Translations under genes and position numbers: made by a program | The notes under the pieces: generated by a model | Database searches by the model: none | The model's input: the letters and a program-made list of their open reading frames with translations, nothing else | Told to the model about the DNA's origin: nothing | In this document: piece by piece, positions 25,007-32,101 of the stretch | How the letters are laid out: each line of letters opens with the position of its first letter | How positions within the stretch are numbered: the first letter of the stretch is position 1 | Origin: Burkholderia sp. Bp8963 | GTDB taxonomy: Bacteria; Pseudomonadota; Gammaproteobacteria; Burkholderiales; Burkholderiaceae | Length of the DNA: 64,000 bases | Direction of reading: 5' to 3' | NCBI RefSeq assembly: GCF_003854275.1 | Contig: NZ_QTQP01000031.1 | Location: 27,192-91,191, forward strand

Positions 25007-26079
25007 TTCCTGTTCCCTTCCTGTGCGGATGCATCGCGATACTCGCCGACAGCCACTTCCGCTTCGACCGAAAGCCCCACGCTCAATGCAGATGCTGCCT
25101 GCTGCCCGCGGTCGATCGTGATCTTGACGGGCACACGCTGCACGACCTTCGTGAAGTTGCCCGTTGCGTTGTCAGGTGCGATAGGCGCAAAGCTCACGCC
25201 GGTGGCCGGCGCAAGACCATCGACATGGCCGCGAATCACGACGCCCGGAAAACTGTCGACCTTGATGCGTACACCTGCGCCTCGCCGCATGCTGGTGATC
25301 TGGTTTTCCTGGAAGTTGGCAACGACATAGGCGTCCGACAGCGGGACAATCGCGAGAATCGCTGCGCCGGGCGTCACGAAGGCACCGATCCGCGCCGAAC
25401 GTCGCCCGACCTTGCCGTCGACCGGCGCGCGTATCTCGGTGTAAGACAGGTTGAGCGTGGCCTGCTCGAGCGCCGCCTCGGCACGTGCCAGTGCGCCTGC
25501 CGCCTTGTCACGCTGGGCGCGCAGGACGTCGAGGTTCTGCTCGGTCGCCGTCAACGCGGCCCGATCGTGGGCCTGCTGCGCGAGTTGCTCGGCGAGGGTG
25601 CTCGAAGCGTGTTGCTGCTCCTGCGCCGTTCCCGCGCCGGCTTCCGAAAGACTCTGGTAACGCGACGCGTTTGCTCGCGCAAACGCGATACTGGCTTCGT
25701 CGGAGCGAAGCGTCGCACGCGCCTGTTCGACGAGCGAGGGCTGCCGCGCAATCTCGGCGTCGTAATTGGCAACGGCCGCCCTGGCTGATGCCACATCCGC
25801 CTGCGCACTCAGCAGTGCAGCACGGAAGTCGCGATCATCGATGCGCACCAGCAACTGGCCGGCCTTCACCGACTCGTTATCGCCCACCAGAACGTCCGAA
25901 ATCTGCCCGGCGACGCGCGGCGCCACAAGCGTGAAGTCCGCCTGTACATAAGCATCGTTCGTGGATTCGGTATCCGGTGTGGAGAAATGCTGTGTGCAGC
26001 CCCATACGGCCATGCCGACCGCGACGATCGATGCGGCAACGTAAGCGGTCTTGAACGGAAAGCGGGTGACGGTTGACAT
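25003..26079 (-). CDS. HlyD/EmrA-type membrane fusion protein
   Basis: The periplasmic adaptor of the pump, 358 residues. GGGA lies 7 nt before the ATG at 26077-26079. There is one N-terminal membrane helix (residues 9-27). A biotinyl-lipoyl half then follows (VAPRVAGQISDVLVGDNESV), a long coiled-coil (about residues 85-205), and the second lipoyl half (LSYTEIRAPVDGKVGRRSAR). The beta-barrel includes VVANFQENQITSMRRGAGVR. These are standard EmrA features. It lies between the DHA2 transporter (12 nt gap) and the outer-membrane factor (ATGA overlap). A cysteine at position 28 (VWGC) follows the helix, but the context is not a good lipobox. Confidence 0.93.
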   Translation of the reverse strand: MSTVTRFPFKTAYVAASIVAVGMAVWGCTQHFSTPDTESTNDAYVQADFTLVAPRVAGQISDVLVGDNESVKAGQLLVRIDDRDFRAALLSAQADVASARAAVANYDAEIARQPSLVEQARATLRSDEASIAFARANASRYQSLSEAGAGTAQEQQHASSTLAEQLAQQAHDRAALTATEQNLDVLRAQRDKAAGALARAEAALEQATLNLSYTEIRAPVDGKVGRRSARIGAFVTPGAAILAIVPLSDAYVVANFQENQITSMRRGAGVRIKVDSFPGVVIRGHVDGLAPATGVSFAPIAPDNATGNFTKVVQRVPVKITIDRGQQAASALSVGLSVEAEVAVGEYRDASAQEGNRK

Positions 26080-26090
26080 GGTATCGTCCC

Positions 26091-27716
26091 TCAATGGGAA
26101 GGAGGCGGCGTAATGGTCCACGGCGGATAAATTCGCATGGGCAACACCGGAACAAGGAAAAGAAGCGCAACGGCGACGCCCGCCATGACGCGATAGAGAT
26201 CCGCGGACGTCAGTACCAGCGCCTGCTCGTGGATCCGCTGCGCGAGCTCGCCCAGGCCGTGAGCGGCGTCGATACTCTGGCTTGTCACCAGTGCGTTGTT
26301 GCCCAGATGGTCCACCAGCACGTTCGAATGAAAGCGCTCACGGTCCGTACCGAATCCTTCGATCAGGCTCGTCGCAGCGGCCGCGAAGAACGTCTTCAGC
26401 GAGTTGAACATCGCCGATGCGAAGGGGCCTTCCGTTGGCGGCAAGCCGGTCGTGACCCCCATCAGGATCGACAGGATCACCATCGGTTGTGCCGCGATTT
26501 GCAACGACTGAAGCAAGTAGAAGTTGTCGCGAATCCACTCGGAGGTCATGAAGCTCCCCATCACGCATGTCGCTACCATGAGAGAAAGCCCGATACCCAG
26601 CACCCATCGGCGGTCGACTTGCCGAAGGTTCAGCGCGGCCGCCGTCAAAGGAAGCGTAACCAGGAGCGGGAGCGCGACCAGCAACGACAGCGGTGCCGTC
26701 TGCAGGGCCCGGTAGGTGTGAACCCGCGCGAGATACTGGCCCGGTATGGCAGCAACGCCGACCAGCAGCACCACGGCGCCCGCGAGGGTCAGGAGGCCGT
26801 GCGCAAAGTTCCGGCGGCCAAGCATCTGGAGCTTGAAAAAGGGAAGCGGGTGAAACCACTCGTTGACGAGGAACACCACGAACAACAGTGTTCCCCCGGA
26901 AAACATCGCGCAGATGAATCCGGAATTCAGCCAGTCGAGACGATCGCCTTGCAAAAGCCCGATCACAAGCATGGCAATTGCCGGAAATCCGGTGAGGAAT
27001 CCGATCCAGTTGAATGAGCCAAGCCGTTCGAGTTTGAGCGGATCCGACGGAAGCCCGAGCTGGATCGCAATACAGCTCGCCACGCCGAGCGGCACGATCT
27101 GAAGAAAGGCCATGCGCCAGCTGACATACTCGGTCCACAACGCCGCGAGCGGGGTACCGAGCGCCGGCCCGACGGTTGCGGTGAGTGCGTATCCGGCGAG
27201 CCCGTACAGCTTGACCTTGGGCGGCAGATAGCGCAGCGCCACGATGATCAGCATCGGCGGCAGGCATCCGCCAGCGATCCCCTGCAGAACACGCAGCACA
27301 TAAAGGGCAAGCAGGTTCGGTGCGAATGGGCAAAGAACCCCGAGCAGCAGCGTGGCAAGCACGGCGCCGATCGTGAATCGCTTCAGCGTGAAGGTCATCC
27401 CGAACCATGGAGCAAACACCATCGTGGCGACGTTGGTCGCTTCGAACAGTGCGGTCAGCCACGTCCCGTCGTCATGTCCGATCGACAGTGCGCCCTGAAT
27501 ATCGGCCATCGCGGACGCGGTGACCTGTTCGTTGAGTATCGCCAGCAAGGACGCAAACAGCATCCCGATCAGGCCGACAGCGACGCGTAGCGACAGTGCG
27601 GCCTGTTTGGGGCCTGGCTGTCCCGGCATCTCTGTCTCCTGCAACGGAACGGGCGCCGGAGCTCGTGCGAGCGTTGGCTCGCCTGTTCCGGTTGTCAAAG
27701 GGTTGGCGGTGCTCAT
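26091..27716 (-). CDS. DHA2-family MFS drug:H+ antiporter (EmrB-like)
   Basis: The inner-membrane engine of the pump, 541 residues with about 14 helices. I take the ATG at 27714-27716. An in-frame TTG at 27773 would add 19 residues, and neither start has a strong ribosome site. Signature stretches are LLAILNEQVTASAMADIQGA near the first helix (the LDxTIVNVALP motif region in other DHA2 members), LYVLRVLQGIAGGCLPPMLI for motif B, and GYALTATVGPALGTPLAALW for the antiporter motif C. The D of the canonical motif-1 LD is replaced by N/E (LNEQ), as in the EmrB/FusA-like subgroup that exports fusaric acid or aromatic acids. Export of an aromatic or quinone-like compound is inferred. Confidence 0.9.
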   Translation of the reverse strand: MSTANPLTTGTGEPTLARAPAPVPLQETEMPGQPGPKQAALSLRVAVGLIGMLFASLLAILNEQVTASAMADIQGALSIGHDDGTWLTALFEATNVATMVFAPWFGMTFTLKRFTIGAVLATLLLGVLCPFAPNLLALYVLRVLQGIAGGCLPPMLIIVALRYLPPKVKLYGLAGYALTATVGPALGTPLAALWTEYVSWRMAFLQIVPLGVASCIAIQLGLPSDPLKLERLGSFNWIGFLTGFPAIAMLVIGLLQGDRLDWLNSGFICAMFSGGTLLFVVFLVNEWFHPLPFFKLQMLGRRNFAHGLLTLAGAVVLLVGVAAIPGQYLARVHTYRALQTAPLSLLVALPLLVTLPLTAAALNLRQVDRRWVLGIGLSLMVATCVMGSFMTSEWIRDNFYLLQSLQIAAQPMVILSILMGVTTGLPPTEGPFASAMFNSLKTFFAAAATSLIEGFGTDRERFHSNVLVDHLGNNALVTSQSIDAAHGLGELAQRIHEQALVLTSADLYRVMAGVAVALLFLVPVLPMRIYPPWTITPPPSH

Positions 27717-27818
27717 AAGGGGCCACTGGCTACTCGGGTTCGAGAAGGGGATTGCATTTGCAAGCTGATTCAATCAATCACGAACGACGGATCGAATCGG
27801 CATCGAGATACGGCTGCC

Positions 27819-28493
27819 TCACGCGTTGGAACGCACGTCCTCAAAATATTGAGGGGCTTCCCGACGATCGAACATGCCGTACTCCCGGACAATGCGGATA
27901 TGCCGAAGGCGTGTACCCTGTGGCAAGTTCGCGTTGCGTTCGAACGATTCGGCCGCAGCCTGGTCGCGCCACGTCGCCACCACGATCACGTCTCCGGGCG
28001 TCATCAGCGCGTCGAACGCGTCCCATGCGACGAGGCCGGGTGCTTCCCTGTCGAGTCCCAGCAATCCGGCGACTGCTTCCGCGCCTGCCTGCCTGGGCCA
28101 GTCCGACGCGCACTTCGTATCGAGCAGCGTTACCGCCGTGCCTGCACCCACCTCCGTGACGTCCAGACGCTGTTCCTGCAGGACCTGTCCTGCGGGCACG
28201 CACGTATCCGTGACGACCTGCCCGATGCGCAGGTGGTAGTCGGCAAATACCCGATCGCGCGCGGCTTGTTGTATGGTGTGGTGCTTTGTCGACGTGCGCC
28301 ACCGCACCAGCGACTTCTCATCGCGCCAGCTCGACAGCGACAGAAGCCATCCATCGCGCGTCAGGCTTGCATAGCGGGTGTTGTCGACGAACCCGTCGAT
28401 CTTTTCGAGTTCAGGCCGAAGCATCTTCGCCATGCCGAGGTAGGCATCGAATTGTTCGGGTATCGGCTTCACTTCAAGCATTGCGGAAAACAT
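27819..28493 (-). CDS. Tandem ABM-domain protein (antibiotic biosynthesis monooxygenase superfamily)
   Basis: A 224-residue protein starting at the ATG at 28491-28493, preceded by GAGAG. It has two ferredoxin-like ABM repeats: residues 1-105 (FSAMLEVKPIPEQFDAYLGM, then GFVDNTRYASLTRDGWLLSL and SSWRDEKSLVRWRTSTKHH) and about 120-215 (LDVTEVGAGTAVTLLDTK, then VIVVATWRDQAAAESFERN). The W-R-D-E-x-S/A motif occurs in both halves. Relatives oxidise quinols, anthrones or small aromatics. It is the first gene of the efflux operon and divergent from a LysR regulator. It may modify the compound that the pump exports or act as its stress-linked oxygenase; both ideas are inference. Confidence 0.8.
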   Translation of the reverse strand: MFSAMLEVKPIPEQFDAYLGMAKMLRPELEKIDGFVDNTRYASLTRDGWLLSLSSWRDEKSLVRWRTSTKHHTIQQAARDRVFADYHLRIGQVVTDTCVPAGQVLQEQRLDVTEVGAGTAVTLLDTKCASDWPRQAGAEAVAGLLGLDREAPGLVAWDAFDALMTPGDVIVVATWRDQAAAESFERNANLPQGTRLRHIRIVREYGMFDRREAPQYFEDVRSNA

Positions 28494-28921
28494 GGCGGGC
28501 TCTCTCGTTCGGTTAGCTGTACGACGTGATGTGGAAAATGCGCGACGCCAGCGGCACGGATCTGTATTCCTGTGTGTCGCGGCCACGTGGTGACGGAATT
28601 CATTGTCGGAGATGGACCGGCTTTCCCAAAGCGTGAGCGAGTCAGGTTTTGGGCCAATGAGTGAGCGAAATTTGCCACGGCAACTGCTGTTACTTTCACA
28701 ACCGTCGTGATCTGAAAGAGTCTTTTTCCGTTAGGCCGATCCGGCGCGAATCTCGCCAACGACGAGCGGCACAAATGGCCGCGTCATGCCGACTCGAAAT
28801 AGATCGATAGCGGCCAACCTGCGGCACTTTTGGGCCACTCGAAGATACGAATGATCATCGGGCCGGACGCCACACATACAATCGTGGCGTAGGGATTCAG
28901 TCGATCAGGTTGGGAGCCGGA
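28494..28921. other. 428 bp divergent regulatory region of the efflux operon
   Basis: No gene is seen. The region separates the ABM/efflux operon from its LysR gene. It contains a 10 bp direct repeat, TTTTGGGCCA, at 28647-28656 and 28828-28837, and an ACGCCAC-N10-GTGGCGT inverted repeat at 28867-28890. Confidence 0.5.
28867..28890. promoter_or_regulatory. Perfect 7+7 bp inverted repeat upstream of LysR
   Basis: ACGCCAC (28867-28873) and GTGGCGT (28884-28890) pair exactly over a 10 nt spacer, 32 nt upstream of the LysR start at 28922. The size and position fit a LysR autoregulatory or operon operator. Confidence 0.45.
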
Positions 28922-29854
28922 ATGGACAAGTTGCGCGAGATGGAAGTCTTTGTAGCCGTCGTCGATCGAGGCAGCTTTACTGCCGCGTCAGAGAAGCTTG
29001 GATTGTCGACCGCCGCGGTCTCGCGGGCGGTCCATTCGCTGGAAGCCCGCATTGGCACGCAGTTGCTTGCACGCACCACGCGCTCCGTCCGGGCGACGGA
29101 TGCTGGCACGGCATACGCGGATGCCTGCCGTAAGGTGCTCGACGTGATCACGGACGCCGAGGTGAATATTGCCGCAGATCACCAAAACCCCGTGGGTACG
29201 TTGACTGTTTCGGCCCCGGTGCTGTTCGGCCAGCGATTCATTGCGCCGCTCGTGAATGCATTTGTACTGCGCTACCCGGATGTCAGCGTCAATGCCGTGT
29301 ATATCGACCGCACCACACGACTGCTCGAGGAGGGTGTCGACATCGCCATCCGGATCGGCCACCTCGGAGACTCTTCGATATTCGCCCTTCCGTTGGGCGT
29401 CGTGCAGCGGCGAACGTACGCGGCGCCCGCCTATCTCGCCGCACACGGAGAACCGGTTCATCCTCGAGACCTGATCCATCACGACTGCGTGTCATGCACG
29501 GGTGTCTCGCTTCCGCTCGAGTGGGTGTTCAACGACAACGGTTCGAGGGTGCCTGTCCGACTTCGGCCGCGGATGATCGTCGATTTGGTTCCTGCTGCCG
29601 TTCTGGCTGCCGTCGACTGCGTGGGGATAACCCAGCTGTTGTCATATCAGGCGGCTCCCGAGGTGCTCGACGGCAGACTTCAGCCTGTGCTGACGGCATT
29701 CGAGCCCGAGCCAATTCCGGTGAACCTGCTTCATGTCGAGCGGCGAGGCGCCAGCGGCAAGGTTCGGGCCTTCGTGGATTTCGTGACCGAGACGCTGCGC
29801 AACAATGCACAACTTCAAGGCGTGGACGCCACGGCAACGCGCAATTCCCGGTAG
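28922..29854 (+). CDS. LysR-family regulator of the efflux operon
   Basis: A 310-residue LysR protein; GGGAG lies 5-6 nt before the ATG. The HTH is at residues 2-60 (FTAASEKLGLSTAAVSRAVH). The effector domain follows (PVGTLTVSAPVLFGQRFIAP), with DRTTRLLEEGVDIAIRIGHL typical of the CrgA/PecT-like subgroup. It is divergent from the ABM/MFS/HlyD/NodT operon and is the obvious candidate to switch it on with an aromatic inducer. Its last 40 bp overlap, tail to tail, the end of the uracil-DNA glycosylase gene (29815), so the two convergent messages are complementary there. Confidence 0.9.
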   Translation: MDKLREMEVFVAVVDRGSFTAASEKLGLSTAAVSRAVHSLEARIGTQLLARTTRSVRATDAGTAYADACRKVLDVITDAEVNIAADHQNPVGTLTVSAPVLFGQRFIAPLVNAFVLRYPDVSVNAVYIDRTTRLLEEGVDIAIRIGHLGDSSIFALPLGVVQRRTYAAPAYLAAHGEPVHPRDLIHHDCVSCTGVSLPLEWVFNDNGSRVPVRLRPRMIVDLVPAAVLAAVDCVGITQLLSYQAAPEVLDGRLQPVLTAFEPEPIPVNLLHVERRGASGKVRAFVDFVTETLRNNAQLQGVDATATRNSR

Positions 29855-30345
29855 GCGGCCACCAGCAAATCGAGGTCGAACGCCCTGTTGAGGCCGCTTG
29901 GATTTGGCAGGACCCACGCGCGTGCATCGCCGAACGCATCGGGTTGCAGTCCCCACCGGATATCGCGCTTGCCAGACATTGCAGCAAGCGCGATTTTGCC
30001 GAGAAAGGCGATGTACCGGGGCGCATAGTGTTCGATCTTCCGTTCGAATTGGGATGCGGCCGCTGCGATCTCCGACCGCGATAATTCGTCGGCCCGCGCC
30101 GTCGGACGTGAAACCGCCGTGGTGAGCCCGCAACCATGTCGAAGGAGCGTGCGATCATCTTCCGGGCGAATCTGTTCGGGAGAAAACCCCGCCAGGTGAA
30201 TGACACGCCAGAACCGATTGCTTCCGTTTGCGAAGTGGTGGCCTCTCGATGCCGAACGAAGTCCCGGATTGATTCCGCAAAATATCACCGACAAACCCGG
30301 CTCGAGAATATCCGGTAGAGATTGAACCGTATCAGCGCAATTCAC
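29815..30345 (-). CDS. mug: G/U mismatch-specific uracil-DNA glycosylase (Mug family)
   Basis: Excises uracil and related lesions from mismatches with guanine. I start it at GTG 30343-30345, which overlaps the preceding gene's stop codon as GTGA and gives a 176-residue product, close to the usual ~170. The family motifs are clear. The catalytic loop is IFCGINPGLRSASRGHHFA, with Asn in the GINPG motif, followed by NRFWRVIHLAGFSPEQI. The intercalating/wall segment near the end is LPNPSGLNRAF. There is no ATG in frame near the expected N-terminus, which supports the GTG. It is translationally coupled to the GlxA-like regulator and overlaps the convergent LysR gene by 40 bp. Confidence 0.88.
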   Translation of the reverse strand: MNCADTVQSLPDILEPGLSVIFCGINPGLRSASRGHHFANGSNRFWRVIHLAGFSPEQIRPEDDRTLLRHGCGLTTAVSRPTARADELSRSEIAAAASQFERKIEHYAPRYIAFLGKIALAAMSGKRDIRWGLQPDAFGDARAWVLPNPSGLNRAFDLDLLVAAYRELRVAVASTP

Positions 30346-31367
30346 GGATGCAAGAGCCCTTGCTGACGGATCTGCTCGTCGGCATCGCGATGACTCCACT
30401 GCTGTGAGTCTGCCGTACCCCGGAACCGTTGCCGGTATTGTTGCGGCGTGACATTGAGCCGCCGGGAGAATGTCATCCGCATGTGTGTGGCGCTGTGAAA
30501 GCCGCATCTGAATGCGACGGTCTTGAGTGGCGCATCCGACGTCTCGAGCAACGTCCTCGCCGTGTCGACGCGAATCTGCTCGACAAACGCGGACGGTGTC
30601 ACCTTTGCATGCTTCGCAAACAGCCTCGAGAAGGTCCGGCGGCTCACTGACACGGCGCTCGCGAGCTGTTCGATCGACAGCGTATCGGTAATGTGCTCGG
30701 TCACGAACTCGTGTACTTTGCCGATGATCGGATCCTCCTCCTTGCCTGCCGAGATGAACGGGCTGTACTGGGACTGCCCGCCCTCGCGCTGGATGTAGAC
30801 GACCAGTTGCTTCGCAATGCGTACCGCCATCTCGTGTCCCCAATCTTCCGACACGAACGACAGGCACAGATCAATGCCGGCCGTCACGCCGGCGGAGGTA
30901 AACAGGCGCCCGTGACGGATGAAGATACGGTCGGGCTGCACGCTTGCCAGCGGGAACTCGTCGGCCAGGCGGGCTGCAACTGCCCAGTGGGTTGTCACTT
31001 CCTTGCCGTCGATCAAGCCTGCGTGTCCGAGCAGAAAGGTTCCGTTGCAAACGGAGCCAAACCGCGTCGCACCCTGTGCCTGATGTTGCAGCCATTCCAG
31101 GACGTCGCTCGATGGTCGGGAGTCAGGCAATTGCGGCCCCCCCGCGACCAACACCAGGTCATATTGAATGCCGAGCTCCGCAAAGCCAACCGGGACGGAC
31201 AGTTGCATCCCGTTCGAGCAGGTTACGGCGCCGGCCCGGCTTCCTACGAGGGAGACCTCATATCTCTGATGATCAGGAAGATATGTGTTGGCTTCCGCAA
31301 ATACGTCCAGTGGGCCTGCGACATCCAACGCCTGCACACCATCGAAGATGACAATGGCGACTTTCAT
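30342..31367 (-). CDS. GlxA-family regulator (DJ-1/PfpI domain plus AraC HTH)
   Basis: A 341-residue protein. Residues 1-190 are a DJ-1/PfpI (class I amidotransferase-like) domain with the nucleophile-elbow cysteine C107 in FGSVCNGTFLLGHAGL. Residues 225-325 are an AraC-type double HTH (LSIEQLASAVSVSRRTFSRL, and VAFRCGFHSATHMRMTF, then SRRLNVTPQQYRQRF). GlxA-type proteins are transcription factors whose N-domain senses a metabolite such as an amine or amino acid (ArgR, GbdR and CdhR belong here). The ligand is unknown. Its stop overlaps the Mug start (GTGA), an unusual partner. It reads leftward, with 734 bp upstream before the next + strand gene. Confidence 0.9.
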   Translation of the reverse strand: MKVAIVIFDGVQALDVAGPLDVFAEANTYLPDHQRYEVSLVGSRAGAVTCSNGMQLSVPVGFAELGIQYDLVLVAGGPQLPDSRPSSDVLEWLQHQAQGATRFGSVCNGTFLLGHAGLIDGKEVTTHWAVAARLADEFPLASVQPDRIFIRHGRLFTSAGVTAGIDLCLSFVSEDWGHEMAVRIAKQLVVYIQREGGQSQYSPFISAGKEEDPIIGKVHEFVTEHITDTLSIEQLASAVSVSRRTFSRLFAKHAKVTPSAFVEQIRVDTARTLLETSDAPLKTVAFRCGFHSATHMRMTFSRRLNVTPQQYRQRFRGTADSQQWSHRDADEQIRQQGLLHP

Positions 31368-32101
31368 TCCTGACCTTCACAAGTATGGGCACGCTCCCAT
31401 TGGCACCATGGCTCGACGCCTCATCGTAGCGTTTCGCTCCGGCACGACAGGGCGTGGTTGCGAGCGTTGCGCCAGCTTACCGCAACAGTTGCATCGCAGG
31501 GGCGCGCTACCCGGTAAAGGACTTTTGCGGCTGTGTAAGAAGACGGCGGGCAACCATCTCCGATCGGTGGTGTGGCCAGGTAGCGGACGCGATGCGGCCA
31601 TGGCCAGTCGCCAACGTGTTTCAGTGCGTCAGCGGCTGGCTGCCCGCGAATCTCGGTTACTTCATTATGGCGCGATGTTCTACGAACAGCATCTCGTCGG
31701 GCCGGCGCCCGGGCCGGTCGTCTGCTCGAACGGGACGGCGGTAGGCACGACAGCGTGCCTGACGGACGCGCGCACTTCGTTCGACATCGTCGTGATACCC
31801 GGTTCGCCGGCCGCCAGTTAAGCGTAGTCGAGCAGATCGCCAAAACGTTGTTGATGCACCGCTATTGAAGCGCGAGGCGAACCTGCCCAATCGACTGCTC
31901 GCACTTCTTCCCGGATGTCGGCCCGATGGGCCGCGCCGCGACATCAAGATCCGTCGTGGCCCGGATGCCGCTCATTTTGGCCTGCAAATGCGCTTCATCG
32001 ATGGGGGGACAGATTCGATCGTTGGCAGAATGATTTTCAAGAAATCGTCCTTTGATATTGGTTGTTGACAGCGTCAGCACCGGTTTCCATGCGAGCCAGC
32101 C
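31368..32101. other. 734 bp region upstream of GlxA and ilvB-like genes
   Basis: It contains one recognisable gene remnant (31672-31821). The rest shows no family signature or credible start site on either strand. It must contain the promoters of the leftward GlxA-like gene and the rightward acetolactate-synthase-like gene. Confidence 0.45.
31672..31821 (+). pseudogene. Remnant of a DJ-1/PfpI or GlxA-type regulator
   Basis: In one + strand frame, ~50 residues read MFYEQHLVGPAPGPVVCSNG and then FDIVVIPGSPAAS before a stop. This matches the second strand and loop of GlxA N-domains (pattern F/Y-E-x-x-LVGPxxGPVxxSxG...FDxxVVPG). The rest of the domain and the HTH are missing. It lies 300 bp from an intact GlxA-like gene of the opposite orientation. 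It looks like a truncated relic; a short genuine peptide is unlikely. Confidence 0.45.
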
